Shown: positions 8,264-17,505, counted from the first letter of the stretch. The stretch: 64,000 nucleotides of DNA from Tolumonas lignilytica (GCF_000527035.1 NZ_AZUK01000001.1:2430001-2494000), one strand, 5' to 3'. Program-made: numbers and translations. Notes: a model not told the origin generated them from the sequence alone.

Positions 8264-9970
8264 TCAGTGATGATGAGCCGGTAACGTGTATTTTCTCACC
8301 ATCTCATCCATGACTTGAGCGTGCTGGCTGAGTACTTTGCTCGCTTGGCTTAACTCAGTCACCACCTGTTCGGTTTCTTCGACGGAATCGCGAATGGCCA
8401 CCAAACTGTCAGTGACCTGATTGGCTACGACACCTTGCTCTTCTGAGGCCGCTGCAATCATTTCACTGCGTTCAGCCAGATGGCTGGTTTGTTCTGCAAT
8501 TTGCTCAAATCCGGTACTGGCTTTCTGGGCATTTTCAACGGCAGTATTGGCGGCATCAATGCTGTTTTGCATCAGAGAGACTGCCTGACGGGTACCTTGC
8601 TGCAGACCCGAAATCATATCAGCAATTTCCTGTGTCGCTTGCTGGGTTCGGCTTGCCAGCGTGCGAACCTCATCGGCAACCACGGCAAAACCTCGGCCTT
8701 GTTCTCCTGCGCGAGCGGCTTCAATTGCAGCATTTAATGCCAGCAAGTTAGTCTGTTCTGAAATACCACGAATGGTGTCGACCACAGAACCGATCACGGA
8801 AGCCTTTTGTTCCACCCCGGTGACAGAATCAGCGCTGGTGGATAAATTATCAAACAGGGTATTCATAGACACGATGGCTTCTCTGATTTGAGCCACACCA
8901 GACGCCGCCAGTGAATCGGTACTCCGGGTTGCATCAGAGGCATCATTGGCATTTTTTGCGACATCCCGGATGGTAGTCGCCATTTCTTCCATTGCGGCAG
9001 CGACAGAATCGAGGCGTTGACGTTCATCACGTACGGCATGTTCAACCTGATCCATCCCACTATTCATTTGTGATGATGCACTAGCAAGCGAAAGTGACAT
9101 ATCGCGTTGCTGCAACAGCATATTCGCAAGGGTATTACGGGTATCTTCCACGGCATGGTTGATCTGGGCAAATTCATCTTTACCGTTTATGTTCTGTTTC
9201 TGACTCAAATCGTGACGGGAAATGAGATTCAAGGCATGCAGTGAGCTTTTTACCTGCTGGCCAATGGCTTTACTGAATAAGGTGATAACGCCGCCGATCA
9301 ATAACAGCATGATGACAATCAGGATGCCACTTTGCTTGAGATAATCTGCAAAGGCTTTATCGGCACGATCAACATAGACACCTGACACCAGCATGTAATC
9401 ACCCATTGGGTAGACATGTGCTACTTTCAATATACGTTCTGAAGTGCCGGGTTTGACATAGGGATAAACAATAGATTCTGGAGTATTTCCCTGTCCTACA
9501 CGGGCGAAAGACTGATTAACATTTTCATCCCGACCTTCCACTTGAACAGGATCTAAAAAACCCCCTTCACGACTGGCATCCGGTGGATAAATGATCAGTT
9601 TGCCTTGTCGATCAACCAGGAATGCATAACCGGATTTATCCTGTTCCCAGCGTGAGTCGGTCAATATCTGGCGGGCATTCGCCATAAAATGCGCAGGGTC
9701 TCGTTGTTGTGTAGCTTCGAGTTGGGCATGTAACGCAGTAAGCTGATTGATCATGCCATGGACAATTTCTTCACGAATAACATCTCTGGCGGAAAATGCG
9801 TTCCAGATATTACCAGCAATGGTGCATAAGATGACTAACCCTAGCAGCAGCATCATTTTGCCAGTAAAACGATAGTTAGCGATAAACCGGTTTATTATTG
9901 ATTCATGTTGGTTGGAGGGTATTGTGTATGATACCGTCCCATATGAACCTAAATCCCGTGTGTTATTCAT
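8264..9970 (-). CDS. Methyl-accepting chemotaxis protein with single Cache domain
   Basis: This 568-residue chemoreceptor is predicted to sit in the inner membrane. TM1 ([18 protein letters not shown]) lies near residue 45. A periplasmic single-Cache domain follows ([19 protein letters not shown] and [16 protein letters not shown] are typical sCache_2 segments), then TM2 ([18 protein letters not shown]), HAMP, and a signalling domain with the conserved hairpin tip [20 protein letters not shown]. There is no C-terminal CheR/CheB-docking pentapeptide; the protein ends in PAHHH. The start at 9970 is preferred because AAGGAAATCAC lies just upstream; a longer frame to 10036 has no ribosome site. 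sCache_2 receptors commonly bind small organic acids, but the ligand here is unknown. Confidence 0.9.
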   Translation of the reverse strand: MNNTRDLGSYGTVSYTIPSNQHESIINRFIANYRFTGKMMLLLGLVILCTIAGNIWNAFSARDVIREEIVHGMINQLTALHAQLEATQQRDPAHFMANARQILTDSRWEQDKSGYAFLVDRQGKLIIYPPDASREGGFLDPVQVEGRDENVNQSFARVGQGNTPESIVYPYVKPGTSERILKVAHVYPMGDYMLVSGVYVDRADKAFADYLKQSGILIVIMLLLIGGVITLFSKAIGQQVKSSLHALNLISRHDLSQKQNINGKDEFAQINHAVEDTRNTLANMLLQQRDMSLSLASASSQMNSGMDQVEHAVRDERQRLDSVAAAMEEMATTIRDVAKNANDASDATRSTDSLAASGVAQIREAIVSMNTLFDNLSTSADSVTGVEQKASVIGSVVDTIRGISEQTNLLALNAAIEAARAGEQGRGFAVVADEVRTLASRTQQATQEIADMISGLQQGTRQAVSLMQNSIDAANTAVENAQKASTGFEQIAEQTSHLAERSEMIAAASEEQGVVANQVTDSLVAIRDSVEETEQVVTELSQASKVLSQHAQVMDEMVRKYTLPAHHH

Positions 9971-10572
9971 GTGATTTCCTTTGTTTATAAAAAATGACAT
10001 TTGTTGTTGTTTTGTTATGTGCCTTGGTGTTAACACGAATATTCGCTAAGCAACTATTAAGTATAATAATGTTTTTATTATTTATTTTTATCGCACCATT
10101 ATGGCGAACTCTTAACAAAAGAGAGCTGGATTGTTACAATCCTATGATTTATCAGCTATTTTTGAATAAATCGCATACAGTTTAACGCGGCAAGCTTAAG
10201 CGAGTAAAGATCGAATTATATGTTACTAATAGCTTTGTGATCTAAAACTAATCACTGCTTTTTAGTGTCTTGATAGTCGTTAAATCTGAACGTCTTTATT
10301 TAAAAATATAAGCTATAACTCTATTTCATAATATCATTACAATATATTTTATTATTTGTTTGTATTGTTTCAATTTGTCACAAATAAAGGTTATTAACAT
10401 TACCGTTTAAATTTGTCTCTAATGAAACCGTTTACATGGTTTCATGCTATAACATTCGCAATGGATCACAAAATTACGCATGAAACTTTCATTTTTGTTG
10501 GTGCCTTTGTTTGACAGCGATAAACTTAAGTTGCAATAGGTAGTGGGTAGTATAGTGACAAGGGCGTAGGCG
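9971..10572. other. AT-rich intergenic region, 602 bp
   Basis: This stretch is much richer in A+T than its neighbours. It must hold the promoter of the minus-strand chemoreceptor. It also contains a perfect 8-base inverted repeat at 10422-10445 and, at 10512-10517, a TTGACA hexamer upstream of the small ORF at 10573. An open frame of 63 codons at 9994-10185 lacks a ribosome site and starts inside the chemoreceptor leader, so I do not call it. Nothing else is recognisable. Confidence 0.5.
10422..10445. repeat. Perfect inverted repeat, possible operator
   Basis: ATGAAACC (10422-10429) and GGTTTCAT (10438-10445) are separated by 8 bases. The arms resemble half-sites of LacI/GalR-type operators, but no such regulator is encoded nearby. 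It lies about 130 bases before the small ORF at 10573. Confidence 0.35.
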
Positions 10573-10764
10573 ATGAAACAAAGTAAATCAGGCCAATTTA
10601 GTTACGATCTTGAGAACATGTCTTACGCAGAAGAACAGCAATTCTGGGTAGAGTTTGAAACTATGCTGCAACGCTCCAGAGACAGTGGCGCGTTTATGTC
10701 AAATACCGATGTAGAAGAAAGTTATACACCGGTAATATTCAGTTCTAACGTGATTCTTCATTAA
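10573..10764 (+). CDS. Small hypothetical protein (63 aa)
   Basis: I do not recognise this protein. It starts MKQSKSGQFSYDLEN, is acidic and hydrophilic in its first two thirds (SYAEEQQFWVEFETMLQRSRDSG could form a helix), and has no membrane segment or signal peptide. The upstream AGGGCGTAGGCG gives at best a weak ribosome site. It is followed by a small AAAAGC-TGAT-GCTTTT hairpin (10829-10844). It stands alone before the cyclic-di-GMP cluster on the same strand. It may be a real small gene or a chance frame in an AT-rich gap. Confidence 0.35.
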   Translation: MKQSKSGQFSYDLENMSYAEEQQFWVEFETMLQRSRDSGAFMSNTDVEESYTPVIFSSNVILH

Positions 10765-10954
10765 GTTTTAGTCTATACGGCGCAGCCTCCTCCAATTCAT
10801 CTCATCTCCATGTTTCGCTAACCTCCCCAAAAGCTGATGCTTTTGCTATTTGTCACGGGACATGGAGAATTATTCTCTGTGAATCAATGCATTATGCTAT
10901 GTAAATACGCTTATTTATTGTTGTCAGTACAATAAAGTGAAACGGCTCGCAATG

Positions 10955-10992
10955 GTGATAACATCACTTAAGCTATAACTATATAAGCTTAA
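10955..10992. repeat. Tandem palindromes upstream of the EAL-REC gene
   Basis: Two dyads stand side by side: GTGAT-N3-ATCAC (10955-10967) and TTAAGCT-N11-AGCTTAA (10968-10992). They end 26 bases before the first gene of the signalling cluster and could be operators or parts of a promoter. No regulator can be assigned. Confidence 0.35.
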
Positions 10993-11018
10993 ATAAAATA
11001 ATTAGCGGGGGCCTTGGG

Positions 11019-13634
11019 ATGGCGGCTGATAATCCTGAAGTGGTGATCATCATTGCGGATATTTCGCGGCAACAATGGCTGTATGCCTTATTAAGTCGTT
11101 ATTACCATGTGCGAACTAAACTACCAGATGATGATGCTGTTCGAAAAATAGCATTATATTTGTTCGATGAGCCTGCATTACAGCTGCATCTGCCATGGTT
11201 AGAACAGTGGCGACGGTCAATTCAGCCCGATTCACCATCGGTTTTATTATTGAGTGATACTAACCAAACCTCGTTAAGTGAAGAACTACAGGGGCTGGTC
11301 GATGAAGTGTTACCAGCGGATATGGAGGCTGAACATTTGCGGGAACACATCAATCAATGGCTTCGCTTACGTGACAGTGTTCAAATCTGGATGAAAGCGT
11401 CTAGCAGCAAACAGATACTCGCAGAACCACTCTCTCACCCCACCTCGGTACTAAATAATGTACCAATTAAAAGAAACACCAACGACTCTCTGTTAACTGA
11501 CATATCGCTACCTGATGGTCTCAAGTCAGATTTGTTGACGTTATTCTTTGAAAGTTCATCGCAGGGAATGTTCATCTGCGACATGCAAGGATGTCTTATT
11601 GCCGTCAATCCGGCATTTTCTGCAGTCGTGGGCTATACCCAAGAAGAATTGAAAGGTTCTCAGCCTGATTTTTTATTACCACTGCGGGGTAACGATGATT
11701 ATTACAAAGAGTTTCGGCGCTTGGTTTATGAACAGAATGGATGGGATGGGGAACTGTCCGGTCGGCGTAAAGACGGCGATATTTTTCCTCTGTGGTTAAC
11801 ATTGCGTTTTTATCCGACACAGCCAGAACTGGTAGAAGGCGTCAAAGAAGGCTATTACATCGGTATTCTGACCGATCTCAGTGTCAGCCGCATGCTGGAA
11901 GACAGCGTGATACAACTCTCGCGAACCGACTCCCTCTCTGAACTGAATCGCGTGTTATTGGAAGAACGGTTAACACTCGATATCCGACAAGCTGAACGTC
12001 ATCAACAAAAGGTCGCTGTTTTTTATATCAATTTACGTCGATTCCGTGCCATCAATGACCGTTTTGGATATGCCATTGGTGATTGGGTGTTGATGGCTCA
12101 GTTGCAGCGTCTCCGGAATTTGGTTGGTTGCAACGGCATGGTGTGCCGCCTGTTTGCTAATAATTATGTTCTGGTGTTGCCTGAATTGAATGACCTGGTC
12201 CCTGCAATGACGTTGGCAGACACCATTATGGAACAGCTCTCACAACCCTTGTTTTATGATCGCAAAGAAATTGTGTGCCATCCGGTCATTGGGATTGCGG
12301 ATTATCCGCAACATGGCAATAACGCAGCCGAACTTATTCGAAACGCCGACACGGCCATGGATTGGTGCCGACATAACGGTGAATGTCATATTCAACTCTT
12401 CAGTGCCGATTTGCATGCTGATCTGCAACAACGTCTCAATTTGGAACGCGAGTTAAAACAAGCGTTACAAAACAAAGAGTTTTTCCTGGAATATCAACCG
12501 CAACTAACGATGAAAAGTGGTGGCGTAAACAGTGTTGAAGCATTAATTCGCTGGCGTTCTTCTCGAGGCGTTATGCAGCCTAAGGATTTTATTTCATTTG
12601 CGGAAGAGTGCGACTTGATTATTCCGATCAGCACTTGGGTGTTGAATGAAGCATGTCGGCAGGGCGCCTGTTGGATAGAGGAAGGTTTCAACGTCACGAT
12701 TGCGGTGAATTTGTCAGCCTCACATTTTCAGAACGACATGTTGGTGGAACAAGTTTCTTCCGCATTACAAAGCAGTGGGTTTCCGGCCAAGATGTTAGAG
12801 CTTGAGGTTACGGAAAGCTGCATTATGCTCGAAGTCAGCAAGAGTATTAACACACTCAACGAGCTTAAGGCATTGGGTGTTTCATTATCGGTGGATGATT
12901 TCGGTACGGGTTATTCCAGTCTGAGTTACCTGAAACTGTTTCCATTGGACAAGCTGAAAATTGATCAATCATTTGTTCACGACCTATCAGTCAGTAACAG
13001 TGATGCCGTCATTGTCAGGGCTATTATTGCGCTTGGTCATGCCATGGGGCTTTCCATTGTTGCTGAGGGGGTAGAAACACAAGAACAATATGCCTTACTA
13101 CGTTCATGGCAGTGTGATGCGATGCAAGGCTTTTTATTCTCACCACCTACCACGGCCAGTGCGCTGCCTGCGATTGCACAGAAAATTACGGCACAATCCC
13201 AAGAACATCCAACATCGCCAACCGTCAAAGAGACCAAACATGTCTTACTACTGGTTGATGACGAACCCTCTATTTTGAACGCTTTGCGTCGAACTCTGCG
13301 CAGTGGTGATTATCAGATCATTACGGCGAATGGTGCGGAAGAAGCAATGGATGCTCTGGCTCGCTATGATGTAGGGGTCATCGTTAGTGATAACCGTATG
13401 CCGGGCGTCAGTGGTATTGAGTTGTTACGTCAGGTGAAAGAGCGTTACCCCCAAATTATTCGGATCATGCTGAGTGGTTATGCTGATTTTACTTCCCTTT
13501 CTGCTGCAATTAATGCCGGGGAGATTTTCCGTTTTCTGAGTAAACCCTGGGAGGATGATCAGATTAAGAGTGCAGTGCGTGATGGTTTTGTGAAGTTCGA
13601 TGATCAACGCTTACTGAATAAAATATCAAACTAG
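11019..13634 (+). CDS. PAS / degenerate GGDEF / EAL / REC cyclic-di-GMP phosphodiesterase
   Basis: This 871-residue soluble multidomain protein has, in order: an N-terminal receiver-like region (1 to about 120), PAS (about 175-290), GGDEF-like (about 295-465), EAL (about 475-720) and a C-terminal receiver (about 745-865). The GGDEF signature is replaced by FANNY at 379-383, so diguanylate cyclase activity is not expected. The EAL part looks active: E507-A-L, the NLSASHF Asn, LEVTES Glu, DDFGTGYSS and the KLKID Lys are all present. The C-terminal receiver keeps its acidic pocket and Asp791 in SDNRMP. Predicted role: a phosphodiesterase that lowers c-di-GMP under control of a phosphorelay. The gene opens a same-strand cluster ending with a hemerythrin-kinase, its likely phosphodonor. 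Confidence 0.9.
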   Translation: MAADNPEVVIIIADISRQQWLYALLSRYYHVRTKLPDDDAVRKIALYLFDEPALQLHLPWLEQWRRSIQPDSPSVLLLSDTNQTSLSEELQGLVDEVLPADMEAEHLREHINQWLRLRDSVQIWMKASSSKQILAEPLSHPTSVLNNVPIKRNTNDSLLTDISLPDGLKSDLLTLFFESSSQGMFICDMQGCLIAVNPAFSAVVGYTQEELKGSQPDFLLPLRGNDDYYKEFRRLVYEQNGWDGELSGRRKDGDIFPLWLTLRFYPTQPELVEGVKEGYYIGILTDLSVSRMLEDSVIQLSRTDSLSELNRVLLEERLTLDIRQAERHQQKVAVFYINLRRFRAINDRFGYAIGDWVLMAQLQRLRNLVGCNGMVCRLFANNYVLVLPELNDLVPAMTLADTIMEQLSQPLFYDRKEIVCHPVIGIADYPQHGNNAAELIRNADTAMDWCRHNGECHIQLFSADLHADLQQRLNLERELKQALQNKEFFLEYQPQLTMKSGGVNSVEALIRWRSSRGVMQPKDFISFAEECDLIIPISTWVLNEACRQGACWIEEGFNVTIAVNLSASHFQNDMLVEQVSSALQSSGFPAKMLELEVTESCIMLEVSKSINTLNELKALGVSLSVDDFGTGYSSLSYLKLFPLDKLKIDQSFVHDLSVSNSDAVIVRAIIALGHAMGLSIVAEGVETQEQYALLRSWQCDAMQGFLFSPPTTASALPAIAQKITAQSQEHPTSPTVKETKHVLLLVDDEPSILNALRRTLRSGDYQIITANGAEEAMDALARYDVGVIVSDNRMPGVSGIELLRQVKERYPQIIRIMLSGYADFTSLSAAINAGEIFRFLSKPWEDDQIKSAVRDGFVKFDDQRLLNKISN

Positions 13635-13672
13635 TCGCATTATTGATGGAAAATAATTGAAGGATCATAAAC

Positions 13673-14959
13673 ATGGCTACTCCGTTTACCATTTTGTTGG
13701 TCGATGATGAGCCGAATATTCTCAGGGCATTGAACCGTTTGCTGCGACCGGAAGGCTATCATTTACTGACAGCTGGCGGTGGCGCAGAAGCATTGATCAC
13801 CATGGCCAGAGAACCTGTGGATCTGGTTATTTCTGATATGCGCATGCCTGAAATGGACGGTGCTGTTTTTCTCTCTAATGTGCGAAAAAACTGGCCTGAT
13901 ACGATCCGTTTGTTGCTGACCGGTCATGCGGATATGTCGCAAACCGTATCTGCCATTAATCAGGGGGAAATTTTCCGGTTTATTGCCAAACCTTGGGATG
14001 ATCAGGAGTTGCTGATCATTGTCCGGCAGGCCCTGGAACAATTGCATTTGCGTCGGGAAAATCAGCGATTACTGAAGTTAACGGCTGAACAGAATGAGGC
14101 ACTAAAACAGGCCAATAATACATTAGAGCAGAAAGTGGCACAGCGCACGGCGGAATTGAGTCAACTGGTGTCGTTTCTGGAGCTCACTCAAGATGAATTA
14201 AAGGATTCATTCAGAACGTCATTGCAAGTGTTTTCCGGCATCATTGAAATGCGGTTTGCTGACTGGGTTGGGCATAGTCGGCGTGTTGTGACCCTCGCCG
14301 AAGCACTCGCGAAATATATTGGCTTGAAATCTGAGGAGATTGAGGCTGTTGCATTGGCGGCCACGCTGCATGATATCGGCAAGGTGGCCCTGGCGGATAA
14401 CCTGCTGTCTAAAGCGCTGGCCAGTCTGAATCGTCAGGAAAAAGCAGAATTCATGGAGCATCCAGCCTTAGGGCAAATGGTGCTGTTACCCATTCCAGCA
14501 CTAAATCTGGCGGGAACGTACATACGGGGACAGCATGAAAATATGGATGGCAGCGGATTTCCTGATCACTTGAAAGGGAAAGACATTCCTGTTGGTGCCC
14601 GCATATTGGCGATTGCGGCTGATTATGATGAATTACAAATGGGGTTGTTGTTGCCACAGAGCATTACGGCAGAGCAAGCCTATTTGTATATTCGGGAAAA
14701 TGCCGGGCAACGGTATGATCCAGATTTAATTCCAGCATTTCTTAAGGTTGTGGATGCATTAAATGCCCGTGTTAAAGAAAAGGCGTTAACCAGCGCTCAA
14801 GTGAAACCTGGCATGGTATTATCTCGCGATTTATACAGTTCCGCTCGATTCCTATTGCTTGCAAAAGGGCGCAAACTAGATCCTTCCATTATCGATCACA
14901 TCTGCCGTTTTGAACGCACAGAAGGAAAACCCGTCGTCATTTACGTGCGACAGGAATGA
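13673..14959 (+). CDS. REC plus degenerate HD-GYP response regulator
   Basis: This 428-residue protein has an N-terminal receiver (phosphoacceptor D55 in ISDMRMPEMDG, conserved lysine in FIAKPW), a coiled-coil linker at about 130-165, and an HD-GYP domain from about 185 to 330. HD is intact at H233-D234 (LHDIGKV). The GYP-side motif HHExxDGxGYP reads QHENMDGSGFP from Q287, so one metal-binding His is Gln and Tyr is Phe. The Asp expected in the later VADVFD-like helix is Ala316. These changes suggest weak or lost phosphodiesterase activity. The gene lies 38 bases after the EAL-REC gene with AAGGATC upstream. A regulatory partner role, as for HnoD of Shewanella, is inferred. Confidence 0.88.
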   Translation: MATPFTILLVDDEPNILRALNRLLRPEGYHLLTAGGGAEALITMAREPVDLVISDMRMPEMDGAVFLSNVRKNWPDTIRLLLTGHADMSQTVSAINQGEIFRFIAKPWDDQELLIIVRQALEQLHLRRENQRLLKLTAEQNEALKQANNTLEQKVAQRTAELSQLVSFLELTQDELKDSFRTSLQVFSGIIEMRFADWVGHSRRVVTLAEALAKYIGLKSEEIEAVALAATLHDIGKVALADNLLSKALASLNRQEKAEFMEHPALGQMVLLPIPALNLAGTYIRGQHENMDGSGFPDHLKGKDIPVGARILAIAADYDELQMGLLLPQSITAEQAYLYIRENAGQRYDPDLIPAFLKVVDALNARVKEKALTSAQVKPGMVLSRDLYSSARFLLLAKGRKLDPSIIDHICRFERTEGKPVVIYVRQE

Positions 14960-14973
14960 ACTAAGGAGTGAGC

Positions 14974-15528
14974 ATGGAAAGAATTTTGCTGGTAGACGAT
15001 GAACCCATGATTCTAAAAGCATTGGTTCGTTTACTACAACGCACACCGTGCTTGTGCGATGGGCGATTGTTTAAACTGGAGATGGTTACCTTTACTGACC
15101 CTGTCAAAGCACTCGATTATGCACGGGAAAATCAAATCTCATTGGTTATTTCCGACTACCGGATGCCGGGCATGGATGGTGTTAACTTACTCACATCGAT
15201 AAAAACATTACAGCCCAATGCTTCACGTATCATTATTTCCGGATATGCCGATCTTAACGCGCTGATCGAGGCGATTAATCGTGCCAATATTTACCGTTTT
15301 ATTGCCAAACCATGGAACGACTATGAACTGACATCCACGGTCGGACAAGCACTGCGTCACCGACAACTGATGTTGGAAAATCAGTTACTGGCTGATCAGC
15401 GACGTGTCGCATTGGGAAAGTTATCGGGTAATGATCTGATGCTAAAGCGCCTGGAGCTGGAAGAACCCGGCATCACGAATGTGAATTGGGGGCCTGATGG
15501 TTCAGTCATTCTGGATGATGAGGAATAA
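14974..15528 (+). CDS. Receiver-domain protein (single REC with short tail)
   Basis: This 184-residue protein is one receiver domain plus about 50 residues without a recognisable output domain. It begins MERILLVDDEPM; phosphoacceptor D61 is in ISDYRMPGMDG and the conserved Lys is in FIAKPW. Its receiver resembles the receivers of the two genes before it, all carrying the AIN-x2-x-I-x-RF-hydrophobic-x-KPW segment. It may be a phosphate shuttle or a protein-protein regulator. ATG at 14974 is preferred over the GTG at 14968 because AAGGAG (14963-14968) is then correctly spaced. The kinase gene follows after 2 bases. Confidence 0.85.
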   Translation: MERILLVDDEPMILKALVRLLQRTPCLCDGRLFKLEMVTFTDPVKALDYARENQISLVISDYRMPGMDGVNLLTSIKTLQPNASRIIISGYADLNALIEAINRANIYRFIAKPWNDYELTSTVGQALRHRQLMLENQLLADQRRVALGKLSGNDLMLKRLELEEPGITNVNWGPDGSVILDDEE

Positions 15529-15530
15529 GC

Positions 15531-17039
15531 ATGGCATTGGTATGGAATGATGAATATCTCACCGGTATTCCGGAAATCGATGAGCAGCATAAAGGTATTT
15601 TCCGTGAGATGGGCTCATTAGCTATGAGCCTGTTGCAGGGCAAGCCAAATGAAGAAGTTCTGGAGGAGTTGAAACATCTGGCAGCCATTCTGCGAGAACA
15701 TATCAATTATGAAGAACTCATGATGTTTCAGGAAGGATGTTTGCCAGAAGTGATTTGGGGACATTCGGAAGATCATCAGCTTTTCTTGCAGCATTTACAT
15801 ACCGCCAGTACTGAATTGATCACCCGCGATGAGATCCGAGCTTTCCTGCGATATGCCATTTTCTGGATGCGTTACCACATTCTGACCATTGATAAACCCG
15901 TATGTTCTCAGTTTTTGGCGATGCGTCAGGGGATGAGTGCAGAGGAAGCACACGAACGTTCAGCTGCCATCGTGATTGAGGCTGTGCCTTTAATTCTTGG
16001 CGGATTACATCAGACCTATTCCGAACTCTATGATTCCCAGTTGCATGTGGTGCATCAGAACAGCCATTTACTGGATGTACAGCGAAAACTGAAGCAAACC
16101 AACCAGGAATTAGAAGATCGCGTTATTTTGCGTACCAATGAGCTGACGGAAGCGAATAAAAAGCTGCAGGATGAATATGAAAAGCTGCGGTTGCTGAATC
16201 AGAAACTGGAGAGCGCACAGGGGCAGCTTTTACAATCGGAAAAAATGGCCGCCATCGGACAGCTTGCTGCCGGGGTTGCACATGAAATCAACAATCCGGT
16301 CGGATTCGTTAATGCCAACTTAGGCACATTGAAGAGTTATGTCGAATCTTTATTATCTTTAATTGGTACGTTTGAACAGGTGTCGAACGAGTTGCCTGCC
16401 GGAGTGCAGAACCGATTAGATGACATTAAAAAGAATATAGAGTTGGATTACGTCCGGCAGGATATCATCGATTTGTTAGCTGAATCAGCAGATGGTTTAG
16501 ATAGAGTGAAACAAATCGTGCAGGATCTGAAAGATTTTGCACGTGCTGGTGAATCAGTCTGGCAGAATTCTGATTTGCATCGTGGTTTAGACAGCACGTT
16601 GAATGTGGTCTGGAATGAACTCAAATATAAAGCCAAGGTGCATAAAGAGTATGGTGATTTACCCTTGGTGCGTTGCGTGCCGGCACAAATCAACCAAGTC
16701 TTTATGAATATTCTGGTGAATGCGGCACATGCGATCGACAACATGGGCGATATTACGCTGAAAACCGGGGTTGAAGGCGATTATGCCTGGATCTCAATTA
16801 CCGATACTGGACGCGGAATGTCAGACACGGTGCGTAAACGTATCTTCGAGCCGTTTTTTACCACCAAACCGGTTGGGCAAGGTACCGGCTTGGGGCTTTC
16901 GCTGACCTATAGCATTATTCAAAAACACAAAGGACGCATTGAGGTTGAAAGTACCGAAGGCGTTGGTACTACATTTAAGATTTATTTGCCTATTGCCGGG
17001 TTGGGCGAACAATCACGTGAAGAATCTTCAGTCATGTGA
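15531..17039 (+). CDS. Hemerythrin-domain histidine kinase
   Basis: This 502-residue soluble protein fuses a bacteriohemerythrin domain (1 to about 125) to a histidine kinase. The full diiron ligand set is present: H20, H57, E61, H78, H82, H116 and D121. A coiled coil at about 185-235 follows, then the phosphoacceptor H251 in AAGVAHEINNP and an ATPase domain with N-box NILVNAAHAID, DTGRGM and GTGLGLS. No membrane segment is seen, so it is cytoplasmic. Hemerythrin diiron sites bind O2 and can react with NO; which signal is sensed here is unknown. The gene is the last of the cluster and is the only kinase beside three receivers, so phosphotransfer to all of them is the simplest reading. Confidence 0.92.
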   Translation: MALVWNDEYLTGIPEIDEQHKGIFREMGSLAMSLLQGKPNEEVLEELKHLAAILREHINYEELMMFQEGCLPEVIWGHSEDHQLFLQHLHTASTELITRDEIRAFLRYAIFWMRYHILTIDKPVCSQFLAMRQGMSAEEAHERSAAIVIEAVPLILGGLHQTYSELYDSQLHVVHQNSHLLDVQRKLKQTNQELEDRVILRTNELTEANKKLQDEYEKLRLLNQKLESAQGQLLQSEKMAAIGQLAAGVAHEINNPVGFVNANLGTLKSYVESLLSLIGTFEQVSNELPAGVQNRLDDIKKNIELDYVRQDIIDLLAESADGLDRVKQIVQDLKDFARAGESVWQNSDLHRGLDSTLNVVWNELKYKAKVHKEYGDLPLVRCVPAQINQVFMNILVNAAHAIDNMGDITLKTGVEGDYAWISITDTGRGMSDTVRKRIFEPFFTTKPVGQGTGLGLSLTYSIIQKHKGRIEVESTEGVGTTFKIYLPIAGLGEQSREESSVM

Positions 17040-17076
17040 CGAAAAATGCTAAACGGTTTTCAAAATATCAATTTGA

Positions 17077-17400
17077 TCATGGCTTATGCTGGGGTTTAAT
17101 CTGAAATAATTCCAGCTTTTCCAATCCCATTTTATCGTCTTTCAGCCGAAGCAGGCAGGCAAAGGTGACGGGTGGATTTTGTTTTTTGACTTCACCCGTT
17201 ACCAGCCATTTATGTGCTACGGCCAGTGGTCTGACTTCACTGACCTGAATATCCAGTAATGAGCCCATCCGATAAGCCACGAGCGTCTGACAGGTTTGTT
17301 GTGCCAGCTGAGCATAGTTGTTTGTGCTGGCTAGACTCTGTCGGCAAAACAGAACAGTCATAACCAAAAAGAAAGAAGCGAGTATGCGGAATATCGTCAT
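17077..17400 (-). CDS. Small exported protein of unknown function
   Basis: This 107-residue protein has a clear signal peptide (hydrophobic ILASFFLVMTVLFC, cleavage probably after SLA near residue 24) and a mature part of about 80 residues with two cysteines (QQTCQTLV and TFACLLRL) that could form a periplasmic disulfide. No domain is recognised. The ribosome site is weak. It lies between the signalling cluster and the porin and is convergent with the former. It could also be an inner-membrane-anchored protein if the signal is not cleaved. Confidence 0.6.
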   Translation of the reverse strand: MTIFRILASFFLVMTVLFCRQSLASTNNYAQLAQQTCQTLVAYRMGSLLDIQVSEVRPLAVAHKWLVTGEVKKQNPPVTFACLLRLKDDKMGLEKLELFQIKPQHKP

Positions 17401-17481
17401 GGTTAATTTTTATGAATAAACAAAGGTGAGAATAATCAAAGCTTAACACGGCCAGCTATTCATTCCTGATAATCCAAACAA

Positions 17482-17505
17482 AAAACCCTCGCCGAAGCGA
17501 GGGTC
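17482..17505 (-). terminator. Porin terminator
   Basis: CCCTCGC (17486-17492), a CGAA loop and GCGAGGG (17497-17503) form a tight hairpin. On the minus strand a TTTTTT tract follows. Confidence 0.85.

Noticed and set aside
9994-10185. Open frame of 63 codons divergent from the first chemoreceptor
   Set aside because: Its hydrophobic first half comes from AT-rich DNA, it has no ribosome site, and it overlaps the chemoreceptor leader.
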